Assembly (NCBI RefSeq): GCF_014698475.1
Contig: NZ_JACJTB010000011.1
Coordinates: forward strand, 1 to 64,000
Length of the DNA: 64,000 nt
DNA from: Nostoc spongiaeforme FACHB-130
GTDB taxonomy: Bacteria; Cyanobacteriota; Cyanobacteriia; Cyanobacteriales; Nostocaceae
Reading direction: 5' to 3'
The position numbers and the translations under genes were made by a program. This document shows positions 25,962-35,746 of this stretch, piece by piece. The notes under the pieces were generated by a model. That model made no database searches, had not been told where the DNA came from, and saw nothing but the letters and a program-made list of their open reading frames with translations. Numbering within the stretch: the first letter of the stretch is position 1; each line of letters begins with the position of its first letter.

Positions 25962-26082
25962 CCCGACGAATTGAATTCGCGGCTATACAAACAAAGTCCG
26001 CCTGCGCGGACTAAAAGAAAATCAAAGTTTTTAACCCGCTTAGGCGGGTTTTACCTATGTAGCCGCGACTTCCAGTCGCCTG
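25962..26082. repeat. Palindromic GC-rich repeat (full copy)
   Basis: Outer arms 'cgcggctatac' / 'gtagccgcgac' enclose two hairpins: AGTCCGCctgcGCGGACT and AACCCGCttagGCGGGTT. The 17892-17945 repeat is a half copy. It lies between the convergent binding-protein and AAA+ genes and may serve as a bidirectional terminator. Confidence 0.75.
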
Positions 26083-26086
26083 ATAC

Positions 26087-28525
26087 CTAATCAATTTCCC
26101 ATTCTAATCTCAAGGTTTCCAACTTAGGATTTTTCACACTCAATCGCTTACATTCTTCCAAAAATTCCTTCACCTGTTCTTGAGTCAAACTTAAACCCCC
26201 ATCTTGGAGATTATGAATAAAAGTAATCACATCAGCAGTTGTCAAATATGAACTGATTTCTTCTAATAAAATCGCATTATTGACTTCTCGACAAACTAAC
26301 TCAATATCAGATGAAGTAAATCGGATACTTTTCTCAGCTAACATTTCAAAATTAACTGATTGCTCTACATTCAATTGTGATAGATAATGCTTAAATATTT
26401 CGACTCTCTCTGCTTGATTGGGAGGAAAGATTGGTACTTTCCAATCTAATCTGCCAGAACGTTTTAAGGCATTATCAATGCCACTTAAATAATTAGTAGC
26501 AGCAATGACAATGACATCACTATTTTTAATATTGTTCAGTTCAATCAATAATTGATTGATAGTGGCTCTTTGGTCAGTATGGGAGTTTTCATCATTACGA
26601 TTAAAACCAATACTATCTAATTCATCGATGAATAATACAGAAGGAGCTTTTTTCTTAGCTTGGACAAAAATATCTCGAATATTTTTCTGGCTTTGACCTA
26701 TCCATACACTAATAATATCAGCCGGAGAAAATTTAAAGAAATATCGCCCTGATTCATTAGCAAAAGCATTGGCTAGTAATGTTTTACCACATCCAGGTAA
26801 TCCATAAAACAAAATTCCCCCAATTGCGCCTTTATGCCCTTTAGATTGTAACTTGAGCAGCTTATTTAATTTTTCTTTTTCTTCATTCAGACCTTTGACT
26901 TGGCTAAAGTCAAGTTTGACTTGTTTGCTAACTGGGGTGATTTGTCTTGTAGCTTGTCTTTTGACTCTATATTCAAAAGTCGGATAATCAATAGTGTCAA
27001 ATGCTACAGGGACTAATTGATGTTTTTCATAATCTGGTGTCATCACTATAGTTTTAAAGTTAGCACCATAATATTCTGATAGTTTAGATTCTAAAATCTC
27101 TTTAGTTTTTTTGAGTTGATAGTAATTGCGAGCAATTTCAAACCCAGGTACTACTAACCAAATACTTTCTAAATTGTTTGGCCATACCTGAGATTTTCGC
27201 AAAATTCTCTTAATCATATCAAAAAAGAGATTATTGTCAGAAAACTCGTTATATTTGAGAGTTTCTATTTCTACAACAATTTTATTTTTAATATATACTT
27301 CTACTTTTTCAGTTTGATATTCTTGATATTCGTCTTCATCATCATCGCTATTATCTTCATCTTGAGAAGTTAATTCAATTTCACAGCCAATATGCGATAA
27401 TTCATATCCAAGACTTTCTAATGTTTTGATAGCAAAATATTTCAGATAGATGTACTCAGTGCTTTCCTGTTGCCACTTTAGATGATAAAGATGTTCAGGC
27501 TTCATCTTGAGTAACAACTGTGATTCAGCCTGAATTTGAGCTTTTTGCAATTCTAAGAAATAATTGAGGAGAGATACATCATCTTCCTCTGTTTGATAAT
27601 AAGGCAGTTCTAATAATAGACGGAAATGAGCTAAAATCTCTTCCTTTTTTTCAATGGCAGCTTCATGAGAATATTTACATCTGAGGGTAAAAGTAAAGGG
27701 AATTTTACTCGCAACTGTATCGACTAAATGCCCTAAACTATCTTCTTTTTGTTGGGCTTGAATTTCTAACACTGATGGACAGTGAAATAAAATAAATGAT
27801 TGTGTAGAATTATACTTATTTAAAGATAAAGATATAGATTCAAACTGCTCATCAAATTTTTCCGAATCTAGTAATTCTAAGCCAGTGTCACCTAAGATGA
27901 CACTTGTCATTGTTGAACGATAAAAATGAAATATATTAGCACCTTTAATAGAATTTTCTTTTTCGTTTTCACAATCATCATCAGAGTCAATAATTTTAGT
28001 TGCAAATTGGCGTACAGAAGAACTTGTAACTTCAGTTAAACCTTGATATTGAAATTTTCTAATCAGTTCATAATTAAAAATTTTGACAACAATATCAGAA
28101 AAGAAATCGACATCTTGGGGAATGAGAAAAATCCCCATCGGTTGATTTGAATCTAAACAAGCTTGAAAGCGTTCATATTCTTGCTCAGATCCAAAGTCAA
28201 ATAAATAGTAAAAGAAATCATGTTTGACTTGAATTGTTTCTTTCAACTTTTGCGAAATTGCTGCTGAGTTGAAAATTTCATCAGTAAGTTCTATACCTTT
28301 AAGAGAAATATCTATTTTTGTATCTAAAGGAATATATAAATCAAAAACAGGTTCAGCAGACAATCCTAAATTTTCCAGAGCAGTATTAAAATCATCAATA
28401 AATGCCTGACTTCTGCGTTGATAGCCAAACTGTTCCATGATGGTTTTAACTCGTAAGCTTTTTTTGGTTTTACCCGTTCTTTGCAGTTCGTTTTTAATCG
28501 AGTTTAAGTAGGCTGTATATAACAT
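26087..28525 (-). CDS. AAA+ ATPase with large uncharacterised N-terminal region
   Basis: This 812-residue protein is read from the ATG at 28525, chosen for its AGGAGA ribosome-binding site; a TTG lies 15 bases upstream. The C-terminal third is a classical Cdc48/FtsH-like AAA+ module: GLPGCGKTLLANAFA (Walker A), SVLFIDELDSIG (Walker B), then AATNYLSGIDNALKRSGRLD with sensor and arginine-finger region. The first ~520 residues are acidic, contain an EDNSDDDEDEYQEYQ stretch, and match no family I recognise. There is no membrane helix and no protease HExxH. It splits the sugar importer genes, so it may be an insertion. Its target is unknown. Confidence 0.85.
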   Translation of the reverse strand: MLYTAYLNSIKNELQRTGKTKKSLRVKTIMEQFGYQRRSQAFIDDFNTALENLGLSAEPVFDLYIPLDTKIDISLKGIELTDEIFNSAAISQKLKETIQVKHDFFYYLFDFGSEQEYERFQACLDSNQPMGIFLIPQDVDFFSDIVVKIFNYELIRKFQYQGLTEVTSSSVRQFATKIIDSDDDCENEKENSIKGANIFHFYRSTMTSVILGDTGLELLDSEKFDEQFESISLSLNKYNSTQSFILFHCPSVLEIQAQQKEDSLGHLVDTVASKIPFTFTLRCKYSHEAAIEKKEEILAHFRLLLELPYYQTEEDDVSLLNYFLELQKAQIQAESQLLLKMKPEHLYHLKWQQESTEYIYLKYFAIKTLESLGYELSHIGCEIELTSQDEDNSDDDEDEYQEYQTEKVEVYIKNKIVVEIETLKYNEFSDNNLFFDMIKRILRKSQVWPNNLESIWLVVPGFEIARNYYQLKKTKEILESKLSEYYGANFKTIVMTPDYEKHQLVPVAFDTIDYPTFEYRVKRQATRQITPVSKQVKLDFSQVKGLNEEKEKLNKLLKLQSKGHKGAIGGILFYGLPGCGKTLLANAFANESGRYFFKFSPADIISVWIGQSQKNIRDIFVQAKKKAPSVLFIDELDSIGFNRNDENSHTDQRATINQLLIELNNIKNSDVIVIAATNYLSGIDNALKRSGRLDWKVPIFPPNQAERVEIFKHYLSQLNVEQSVNFEMLAEKSIRFTSSDIELVCREVNNAILLEEISSYLTTADVITFIHNLQDGGLSLTQEQVKEFLEECKRLSVKNPKLETLRLEWEID

Positions 28526-28694
28526 TCTGTCTCCTGACAATCACCAAATATATTCTTCCCAAAATGAGATATACAGTAACTTACATAAGCGATCGCCATT
28601 ATTTCTAAACATATTTCATCAAACGCTACCATAAATAATCATGTATTACCCATCGCTACAACAAGGTTGTACATAATTAAGCGGAGGTAGAATT

Positions 28695-29603
28695 GTGTGG
28701 CAAGTTAGCAGGCGACAGCAAAATGCTAGGTGGAATCTGACGGAAAATCTAGCTGGTTATTTTTTCCTTGCACCCACACTGTTGATTTTGGGTACTTTTG
28801 TTGTGTTACCCATTCTCTACGCCGTCTTTCTTTCGCTACACAAAGTGCAACTTCTCGGCGGAATTGAATATGAGTTCATCGGCTTTCGCAATTTCAGCCG
28901 CTTAATCGAAGATGAACGCGTCTGGATAGCTTTGAAAAACACCGCAGAATACGTGGCTATTGTTGTACCGTCGCAAACAATTTTGGCTTTAGTTCTGGCG
29001 GTAACTCTAAATTCCGGGATTCGGGGAAAAAATTGGTGGCGCATCCTTTATTTTTTACCCACAGTGACTTCTTCCGCAGTGCTGACGCTGATTTTTATGT
29101 GGATTTATAACACGGATGGGCTACTGAATGATGTTTTGGCTTTTGTGGGTTTACCTACTTATAACTGGTTGGGTGATCCAAATGTGGCACTCAAAGGCAT
29201 CATGATTATGAATATTTGGTCAACTGCGCCGTTTTATATGGTGATTTATTTGGCGGCGTTGCAAGATATCCCCCAAAAATTATACGAGGCGGCAGAACTA
29301 GATGGAGCAAATGGTTGGCAGCAGTTTATCTATATCACCATCCCTATACTCCGTCCTGTAACCTTTTTTGTTGTAGCTATTGGCATAATTGGGACTTTTC
29401 AGTTATTTGACCAATCATATATTTTCTCTGGTGGGACTGGCGGGCCGAATAATGCAACTCTGACTTTAGTGTTATTGATTTACCAAGCTGTATTTCGTAA
29501 TTTACAAATGGGTTATGCTGCTGCGATCGCATTTTTATTGGCATTAGTCATCATCACCATGACTTTAATCCAACGGCGTTTATTTGGAGGCGAAAAAATG
29601 TGA
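28695..29603 (+). CDS. Sugar ABC transporter permease (MalF-like)
   Basis: This 302-residue inner-membrane permease starts at GTG 13 bases after a GGAGG box. Six membrane segments are visible. The cytoplasmic EAA loop reads EAAELDGANGWQQFIYITIPILRP. It overlaps the next permease gene by 4 bases (ATGTGA type), so they are translated together. With the binding protein at 24706 it forms a carbohydrate importer. Confidence 0.93.
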   Translation: MWQVSRRQQNARWNLTENLAGYFFLAPTLLILGTFVVLPILYAVFLSLHKVQLLGGIEYEFIGFRNFSRLIEDERVWIALKNTAEYVAIVVPSQTILALVLAVTLNSGIRGKNWWRILYFLPTVTSSAVLTLIFMWIYNTDGLLNDVLAFVGLPTYNWLGDPNVALKGIMIMNIWSTAPFYMVIYLAALQDIPQKLYEAAELDGANGWQQFIYITIPILRPVTFFVVAIGIIGTFQLFDQSYIFSGGTGGPNNATLTLVLLIYQAVFRNLQMGYAAAIAFLLALVIITMTLIQRRLFGGEKM

Positions 29604-30436
29604 CTAAAATTTCTCGCATTCCTTGGCTCAAATTATTGTTATACATGGTGTTGACACTGTATGCAGTTATTACCCTAATCCCCTTTTTGTGGGCGTTGTC
29701 AGCATCATTTAAGCCGCTATCAGAAATTGTCAACGGTGGCAGTAATTTTATTCCGAAAAACTTTACTTTAGATAATTACACGCAAATATTTTTACAAGAA
29801 CCTTTATTTTGGCGTTGGTTGTTCAACAGTGTGTTTATTGCTGTCAGCGTCACGTTATTAAACTTGATATTTAACTCTATGGCGGGTTATGCCTTAGCTA
29901 GACTGCGCTTTGTTGGGAGAAACTTCTGGTTTTTCTTGATTTTGGCAGTTTTGGCAGTTCCGGCACAAATTACCTTGATTCCGACATTTTTGATTTTAAA
30001 GGCGATCGCTTGGCTAAATTCTTATCAAGGTATGATTGTGCCAGGAATGGTTAACGCTACTTTTATCTTTATGATGCGGCAGTTTTTCGTGAATTTTCCC
30101 AGGGAGTTAGAAGAAGCCGCGCAATTAGATGGCTTAAATACCTGGGGAATCTTCAGACATATTGTCTTACCTTTAGCCAAACCAGCACTTGCAGCCCAAG
30201 CCGTGTTTGTCTTTATGGGTAGTTGGAATAATTTCTTGCTACCTGTCGTGATTTTATTTGACCCCGAAATGTTTACCTTACCTTTAGGCTTAAACACATT
30301 TAAAGGTCTATACATCAGCTATTGGAACTACATTATGGCAGCTTCGATGGTCTTTACCCTGCCAGCGTTAGGTATATATGCTTTCTTCAACCGCTACTTT
30401 ATTCAAAGCGCCACCTTTACAGGCGGGAAAGGATAA
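29600..30436 (+). CDS. Sugar ABC transporter permease (MalG-like)
   Basis: This 278-residue partner permease starts at GTG overlapping the previous stop. The EAA loop reads EEAAQLDGLNTWGIFRHIVLPLAKP. Six membrane helices and the conserved PFLWALSASFKP start are typical. The pair would form the channel of the importer. The ATPase subunit is not encoded in the window. Confidence 0.93.
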   Translation: MTKISRIPWLKLLLYMVLTLYAVITLIPFLWALSASFKPLSEIVNGGSNFIPKNFTLDNYTQIFLQEPLFWRWLFNSVFIAVSVTLLNLIFNSMAGYALARLRFVGRNFWFFLILAVLAVPAQITLIPTFLILKAIAWLNSYQGMIVPGMVNATFIFMMRQFFVNFPRELEEAAQLDGLNTWGIFRHIVLPLAKPALAAQAVFVFMGSWNNFLLPVVILFDPEMFTLPLGLNTFKGLYISYWNYIMAASMVFTLPALGIYAFFNRYFIQSATFTGGKG

Positions 30437-30454
30437 CCTGAACCAATATACTCA

Positions 30455-30515
30455 TAACTATTTCCCCCTTGTCTACCCTGTCTCCCTTGTCTCCCCTGTC
30501 CCCCTTATCTCCCAA
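30455..30515. repeat. Heptad repeats after the permease genes
   Basis: CTTGTCTACCCTGTCTCCC-type tandem heptads, again of the STRR kind, directly downstream of the importer operon. Confidence 0.7.
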
Positions 30516-30617
30516 CCATCCCCACCCTTCATCCAAATTTTGGGCAACAAATTGCACTCCTAACGTGATATTGGTATTACAGCGACTCAATCTCTATTTG
30601 TTAGTTAACCAAACATT

Positions 30618-30884
30618 ATGGGTTTTGCAGGTCTACCGATCGCAGAGATAGCAACATACTACAGTATGACTGTGGCGCAAGTGTTTTCTCTGGATAACCA
30701 ATTGAGAACTGCCTATAAATGCCACAAGGCTCATTGGGCGTTAGAAAATGCAAAAGCAATTATGGCGCAAACATCGTCTGAAATTCACCAGCAAGGTACT
30801 AGCGACTCGGTGAGTGATACCAGAGTCACCTTGTGGGCGATTTCAGGCTGGAGCGAATTTTTAACAACATATAACAACCGTTAG
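30618..30884 (+). CDS. Small hypothetical protein
   Basis: This 88-residue frame starts with MGFAGLPIAEIATYYSMTVAQVFSL, which looks like a short helical or helix-turn-helix-type segment, followed by an Ala-rich helix and a polar tail. No strong ribosome-binding site precedes the ATG. It lies 64 bases before psbV on the same strand. I do not recognise the family. It could be a real cyanobacterial small protein or a chance frame. Confidence 0.45.
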   Translation: MGFAGLPIAEIATYYSMTVAQVFSLDNQLRTAYKCHKAHWALENAKAIMAQTSSEIHQQGTSDSVSDTRVTLWAISGWSEFLTTYNNR

Positions 30885-30948
30885 CAACATAGAGATTGAG
30901 TATCGCATTATTTAGCTGTGTTGAGCGTCAAAATTTTTAAGGGGAAAC

Positions 30949-31440
30949 ATGTTTAGAAGATTAATTGGCGTTGTTGTGGTTACTGTTTTACTGACATTTC
31001 AGTTAATGGTTGGTGCGGCTTCAGCTGTGGAACTAGACGCAGCTACCAGAACAGTGCCATTAAATGACAAAGGTGATACCGTTGTTCTCAGCCTCAAACA
31101 AGTTAAAGAAGGCAAACGTTTATTTCAATACGCTTGCGCTCAATGTCATGTAGGTGGCGTTACCAAAACCAACCAAAACGTAGGTCTGGAACCAGAAGCA
31201 TTAGCATTGGCTACACCAAACCGCAACAACATTGAGGGTTTGGTAGATTACATGAAAAATCCCACCACTTATGATGGGGAAGAGGAAATCTCTGAATTAC
31301 ACCCCAGTCTCAAGAGTGCAGATATTTTCACAACAATGCGAAATCTGACCGAAGACGATTTGGTAGCCATAGCTGGTCACATCCTGCTACAACCTAAAGT
31401 CGTAGGTACTAAGTGGGGCGGTGGCAAAATCTATTACTAA
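30949..31440 (+). CDS. psbV: Photosystem II cytochrome c550
   Basis: This 163-residue extrinsic lumenal subunit of photosystem II stabilises the oxygen-evolving manganese cluster. The first ~26 residues are a signal peptide ending ASA. Mature protein begins VELDAATRTV. The single haem site CAQCH is at 63-67. A second axial His is expected further on (ELHPSL region). The end GGGKIYY is characteristic. A GGGG ribosome-binding stretch precedes the ATG. It neighbours petE and petJ, as is psbV-petE in Anabaena. Confidence 0.97.
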   Translation: MFRRLIGVVVVTVLLTFQLMVGAASAVELDAATRTVPLNDKGDTVVLSLKQVKEGKRLFQYACAQCHVGGVTKTNQNVGLEPEALALATPNRNNIEGLVDYMKNPTTYDGEEEISELHPSLKSADIFTTMRNLTEDDLVAIAGHILLQPKVVGTKWGGGKIYY

Positions 31441-31832
31441 ACCTCAGTCATAATTGCTGAGTCTTAGGGAATTAGATACTGGGAATAAACAAGTATGTAG
31501 AGGCGTAGCGGCTTGCCGCAGGCTAAGATAAAGTACTAATTTTTACTTTTATTCTTCAGCCTTCATTCTTCAATCTTGATACTTCACAGTGACTAATTCC
31601 CAATTTTTATATTTTTTTAAGAATTAAAACTGGTTTTTGGGATTTTTCCTACTTGACGTAAAAGCTATTTAGTGTACAAAAATCAGAGTTATTTGTGATT
31701 TTTAGGTTTCTGAATATTAATTTATGACCCGATAAATAAAATAAATTGGATCTACGACATATTGTCAAACTTTGGCGTTGATTTTATTTAAAATGAGATA
31801 GGGACTATAAAACCATCTGTTAGGAGAAAGTC
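31441..31832. other. Intergenic region psbV-petE
   Basis: A weak hairpin CTCAG/CTGAG at 31443-31461 follows psbV. A fragment of the 'ggcgtagcggcttgccgc' repeat lies at about 31500-31524. The rest is AT-rich and contains the petE promoter region. Confidence 0.5.
31762..31790 (+). promoter_or_regulatory. Candidate petE promoter
   Basis: TTGTCA and TATTTA are separated by 17 bases, about 45 bases before the petE start. The -10 box is a poor match, so this is only a candidate. petE is copper-regulated in cyanobacteria. Confidence 0.3.
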
Positions 31833-32249
31833 ATGAAATTGATTGCGGCAAGTCTGAGACGCTTGAGCCTAGCTGTGTTGACCATGATTTTAGTTGTCAG
31901 CAGCTTTGCTATTTTTACACCTCCAGCCTCTGCTGAAACCCACCAAATCAAGTTGGGTAGCGATAAAGGAATGCTGGCATTTGAACCCAGCAAGGTAACA
32001 GTGAAGCCCGGCGATACAATTGAATGGGTAAACAACAAAGTTCCTCCCCATAACGTTGTATTTGATGCGGCTCTCAACCCCGCTAAGAGTGCAGATTTAG
32101 CTAAATCTCTATCTCACAAAAGCTTGTTAATGAGTCCTGGTCAAACACAAACAACCACCATCCCATCTGATGCACCTGCTGGTGATTACACCTTCTATTG
32201 CGAACCTCATCGTGGTGCTGGTATGGTTGGTCACATCATTGTTCAATAG
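31833..32249 (+). CDS. petE: Plastocyanin
   Basis: This 138-residue blue copper protein carries electrons from cytochrome b6f to photosystem I or cytochrome oxidase in the thylakoid lumen. The signal peptide ends ASA before ETHQIKLGSD. The copper ligands are the His in PPHNVVFD and the Cys, His and Met of YCEPHRGAGMVG. An AGGAG box precedes the ATG. The gene for its functional substitute cytochrome c6 lies just downstream. Their expression is usually reciprocal with copper. Confidence 0.97.
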   Translation: MKLIAASLRRLSLAVLTMILVVSSFAIFTPPASAETHQIKLGSDKGMLAFEPSKVTVKPGDTIEWVNNKVPPHNVVFDAALNPAKSADLAKSLSHKSLLMSPGQTQTTTIPSDAPAGDYTFYCEPHRGAGMVGHIIVQ

Positions 32250-32348
32250 TAGAAATAGCACTGGCGAAACTAGATAATTTTCTAGCTGTTCAGGAAAATT
32301 GACAAACTAAAGAATGCCAGAATCTGGCATATACAACAAATCAATCAA

Positions 32349-32425
32349 TAGCGGTGACGAGTTTGATTTCCGCCCAAAATGCTCAACAGCGCCCAGCGAT
32401 GTCAGAGATGAACTCGTCACCGCTA
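32349..32425. repeat. Long inverted repeat between petE and petJ
   Basis: Perfect 15-bp arms TAGCGGTGACGAGTT / AACTCGTCACCGCTA are separated by 47 bases. The second arm is followed by ATTTTATTTAAAT. It could be the petE terminator, a folded leader, or a small mobile relic. Confidence 0.75.
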
Positions 32426-32511
32426 ATTTTATTTAAATCTAAAACTGATAAAATGTAGCAGTCAAAGTATAGATGAGAACTCTATTTAGGCGCTAGAGTC
32501 TGGAGAATAAC

Positions 32512-32856
32512 TTGAGAAGACTGTTGTTAATTTTATTTCTAGCGATCGCGCTCTTCCAATTAACATTTACTTATCCAGCATTAGCCGCCGAAACATCCAA
32601 CGGTGCAAAAATTTTTAGCGCCAATTGCGCTTCTTGCCACATAGGTGGCGGTAACATTCTTGTTGCCGAAAAAACCTTAAACCAAGAAGCATTATCAAAA
32701 TACTTGGCAGACTATAACACCGACTCCCTTCAGGCAATTATTCATCAAATCCAAAATGGCAAAAATGCCATGCCCCCCTTCAAAAACAAGTTAACACCCG
32801 AAGAAATTTTGGATGTCGCTGCTTACGTTTTTCAAAAAGCCGAACAAGGTTGGTAG
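32512..32856 (+). CDS. petJ: Cytochrome c6 (c553)
   Basis: This 114-residue lumenal c-type cytochrome replaces plastocyanin when copper is scarce. Translation begins at TTG with GGAG 9 bases upstream. The signal peptide ends ALA before AETSNG. The haem site CASCH is at 39-43 and the Met ligand in NAMPPF. It is somewhat divergent from the standard c6 (IGGGNILVAEKTL is kept), so a c6-like paralogue is possible. Confidence 0.9.
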   Translation: MRRLLLILFLAIALFQLTFTYPALAAETSNGAKIFSANCASCHIGGGNILVAEKTLNQEALSKYLADYNTDSLQAIIHQIQNGKNAMPPFKNKLTPEEILDVAAYVFQKAEQGW

Positions 32857-32877
32857 ATGTGAAAAAGAGGCTAGGGA

Positions 32878-32989
32878 CTAGTACAACAAGGCAAAAGTAG
32901 AAAGGCAAAAGTAAAAAGAAAGAGTGTTCATACCACAAGATTTTTACTCATTTCAGATGGTCTGTTGATTTCCACCGACCTATATTAGC
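32878..32989. repeat. MITE-like 111-bp repeat, copy 1
   Basis: Begins CTAGTACAACAAGG and ends in a degenerate TATATTAG. The interior is A/G-rich (AAAGTAAAAAGAAAGAG) followed by a 'cagatggtctgttgatttcc' segment shared with the copies at 39296 and 45025. Confidence 0.75.
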
Positions 32990-33043
32990 TAGAGCCTAGA
33001 AATTAAAATCTTTACCTTTTACCTTTTGCCTTTTGCCTTTTAC

Positions 33044-35746
33044 CTACACATTAGCCTGTTGACGTTGATAAAGAGACCAATACAAACCCTTCTGCTGTAA
33101 AAGTTGCGTGTGAGTACCCCGTTCAGCAATTATGCCCTTTTCCATCACCACAATTAAATCAGCCCGTTTAAGTGGGGCAAAGCGGTGAGCAATCAAAAAC
33201 ACTGTGCGATTGGCCGAAACTTTTTGGAGGTTTTGGAGTACTTGTTGTTCAGTTTCACTATCTAAAGCACTTGTCGCTTCATCCAAAATTAAAATCGGAG
33301 CATCGGATAAAAACAAGCGTGCTAAAGCAATCCGTTGGCGCTGTCCACCAGATAAAGCTGTACCTCGCTCTCCCACATTCGTCTCATAACCGAATGGCAA
33401 TTGACTGATAAAATCATGGGCTACAGCTAATCTCGCCGCTTCTACTACCTGTTCCGCCGTAATATTGGGATTGCCCAAAGTAATATTTTCTAAAATTGAA
33501 CCATTAAACAAAAAGTCCTCTTGCAAAACTACGCCAATTTGTTGCCGCAGTGATGCTAAATCAGCACTCTTAATATCAAAGCCATCAATTAAAATGCGTC
33601 CCGATTCAATTTGATATAAGCGTTGCAACAACTTGGACAGCGTACTTTTACCCGAACCACTACGTCCGACTATGCCAATAAACTGCCCTGGCTGGACATC
33701 AAAAGTAATGCCGCGTAACACTGGTTCAGTATGGGCTTGGTAACGGAAAAATACCTGTTCAAAATTTACTTGCCCTTTTAATGCGGGTAAAACTAATCCT
33801 GTACCTGGTTCGGCTTCTGGGGCTGTGTTGAGAATATCACCAATTCTATCGACTGACAGCAAGACTTGTTGGAGATTTTGCCACAGTTGTACCAACCGCA
33901 ATAGAGGTGCTGTTACCCGTCCCGATAACATTTGAAACGCTACCAACTGACCAATTGTTAGTTGTTGGTCAATTACCAATTTTGCACCCACCCAAAGAAT
34001 CAGTAAAGTCGAAAAATTCGTGAGAAAGTCACCAATATTACTACTGATATTCGATGTAGTAGAAGCTTTAAACCCAGTACGGATAAATCGGGCAAATAAA
34101 CCTTCCCAACGTTCCCGCGCTACTGGTTCAGCCGCGTGGGCTTTCACAGAATGAATACCTGTAATTGTCTCTACCAAAAACGATTGACTGTCGGCACTGC
34201 GGTTAAAGGTTTCGTTTAGCCAGTTGCGTAAAATAGGTGTGGAAAAAATCGTTAAAGCGGCAAACAATGGCAACACTGCCAAAGCAACAAAAGTTAAAGG
34301 GATGTTGTAGTAAAACATCAATGCCAAATAAACAACGGCAAAGATGCTGTCAAGAATGACTGTTAAAGCTGTACCTGTGAGAAATTGCCGGATTTGTTCG
34401 AGTTCTTGAACACGGGCAACGGTATCACCCACCCGCCGAGATTCAAAATAAGCTAAAGGCAAGCGCATAAGATGGCGAAATAGCTGCGCCGACAAGCTTA
34501 AATCCAAGCGTCTAGCTGTATGGGTAAAGATGAAGAGACGTAAAGTACCCAGAACCGCCTCAAAGCAAGCAATTAACAATAAAGCGATCGCCATCACATC
34601 CAAAGTGGGCAAGCTTTCTTGCACCATCACCTTATCGATGATGACTTGAGTAATGAGGGGTGTACCTAACCCAAACAGTTGTAAGGTTAAGGATGCCAGT
34701 AAAACTTCCCCTAATAATCCCTTGTATTTCCAGACAGCCGGAATAAACCAACTGAGGTTGAACTTTTCATGTTTATTAATCAGTTCTACTTGCCATAGTT
34801 GCCCATCCCACATTGCTTCGACAATTGATTGGGGCAGAGTTTCACAGATTTGCCCTGGATTGAGGGGATTCGCCACAATTAAGCGGGAACCTTTGATGGC
34901 GTAAACAACTACCCAAGTCGGTTGGGATTGATTTTCACCTTGCCATAACATCAAAGCCGGAAAGGAAAGTTTGGGTAGTTCTTCCCAACTCACTTGGAGT
35001 CGTCGCAACACCAGTCCCAGTTTTTCGCCAGCTTCGACGATGTGTTTGGGGCTTTGTCCGCGCAGTTGACGCTGCACCCATTCCAGTTGTACTGGGTTGT
35101 CTAGGTGTTGCGCCACCATTGTCAGACAAGCGGCTGCGGTATTAGCGTGGGCAATAAAAGGGTAATTGGAATTATCTGGAGTGCGGTTGAGTAATTCTTG
35201 GAGAGTTGGTGGCTGAGTTTCGGGAGTAACAGTTGTGGCTGGTAGGGGCAGTTGTGGTTCGAGGCTGGGTTGGGGTTCAGAATTGCTGGGTGCGGCTGCG
35301 GTTGGGGAACCAGAGAAGAATTGTTCAATTTCGGGAGTGCTAAATTCTGTCCACAGGGAACTGTCCCAACAAGCCACGATGACTTCTTTACTGGCGGCTA
35401 CGGCTTTGCAGTCTAATGCGATTTTGTAGAGGTCGCCGAACCAATCTCCAGTTTGTAAGGCGGCGATCGCTTTGCTATCTTGTTCTTGTCTGAGCCTGAC
35501 TTTACCTGAGACTATGTAGTATTGGTAGCCGCGTTTTTGCGTTGACCAGATTTTTTCTCCTAATTGGTAACGATGGATAACTAACTGATTACGCAATCTG
35601 GCTTGTTGTTCGCTACTTAGCCAACATAAAGGCCCTTGCTGCCAAGGTATTTCTGCTATAGCGTTAATTTCTAAAGATTCATGATCCAGATTTGTTAACC
35701 CATCTGTAATTTCACTGTTAGCTTTTGAATTTTCTCTGCTAGCCAT
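33044..35746 (-). CDS. ABC exporter with cNMP-like domain and inactive C39-like domain
   Basis: This is a 900-residue type I secretion-type exporter. Order: a cyclic-nucleotide-binding-like domain (about 45-130), a Pro-rich linker, a C39 peptidase-like domain (about 185-315), an exporter membrane domain (about 345-605) and an ATPase (GRSGSGKST, LSGGQRQRIALAR, ILILDEATSALD). In true C39 peptidases a DCGAACL segment holds the catalytic Cys. Here it reads NTAAACL, so that Cys is Thr and the domain is probably a non-cleaving recognition domain as in HlyB. The gene start overlaps the upstream isomerase gene by 52 bases. No HlyD-type adaptor gene is adjacent. Confidence 0.9.
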   Translation of the reverse strand: MASRENSKANSEITDGLTNLDHESLEINAIAEIPWQQGPLCWLSSEQQARLRNQLVIHRYQLGEKIWSTQKRGYQYYIVSGKVRLRQEQDSKAIAALQTGDWFGDLYKIALDCKAVAASKEVIVACWDSSLWTEFSTPEIEQFFSGSPTAAAPSNSEPQPSLEPQLPLPATTVTPETQPPTLQELLNRTPDNSNYPFIAHANTAAACLTMVAQHLDNPVQLEWVQRQLRGQSPKHIVEAGEKLGLVLRRLQVSWEELPKLSFPALMLWQGENQSQPTWVVVYAIKGSRLIVANPLNPGQICETLPQSIVEAMWDGQLWQVELINKHEKFNLSWFIPAVWKYKGLLGEVLLASLTLQLFGLGTPLITQVIIDKVMVQESLPTLDVMAIALLLIACFEAVLGTLRLFIFTHTARRLDLSLSAQLFRHLMRLPLAYFESRRVGDTVARVQELEQIRQFLTGTALTVILDSIFAVVYLALMFYYNIPLTFVALAVLPLFAALTIFSTPILRNWLNETFNRSADSQSFLVETITGIHSVKAHAAEPVARERWEGLFARFIRTGFKASTTSNISSNIGDFLTNFSTLLILWVGAKLVIDQQLTIGQLVAFQMLSGRVTAPLLRLVQLWQNLQQVLLSVDRIGDILNTAPEAEPGTGLVLPALKGQVNFEQVFFRYQAHTEPVLRGITFDVQPGQFIGIVGRSGSGKSTLSKLLQRLYQIESGRILIDGFDIKSADLASLRQQIGVVLQEDFLFNGSILENITLGNPNITAEQVVEAARLAVAHDFISQLPFGYETNVGERGTALSGGQRQRIALARLFLSDAPILILDEATSALDSETEQQVLQNLQKVSANRTVFLIAHRFAPLKRADLIVVMEKGIIAERGTHTQLLQQKGLYWSLYQRQQANV

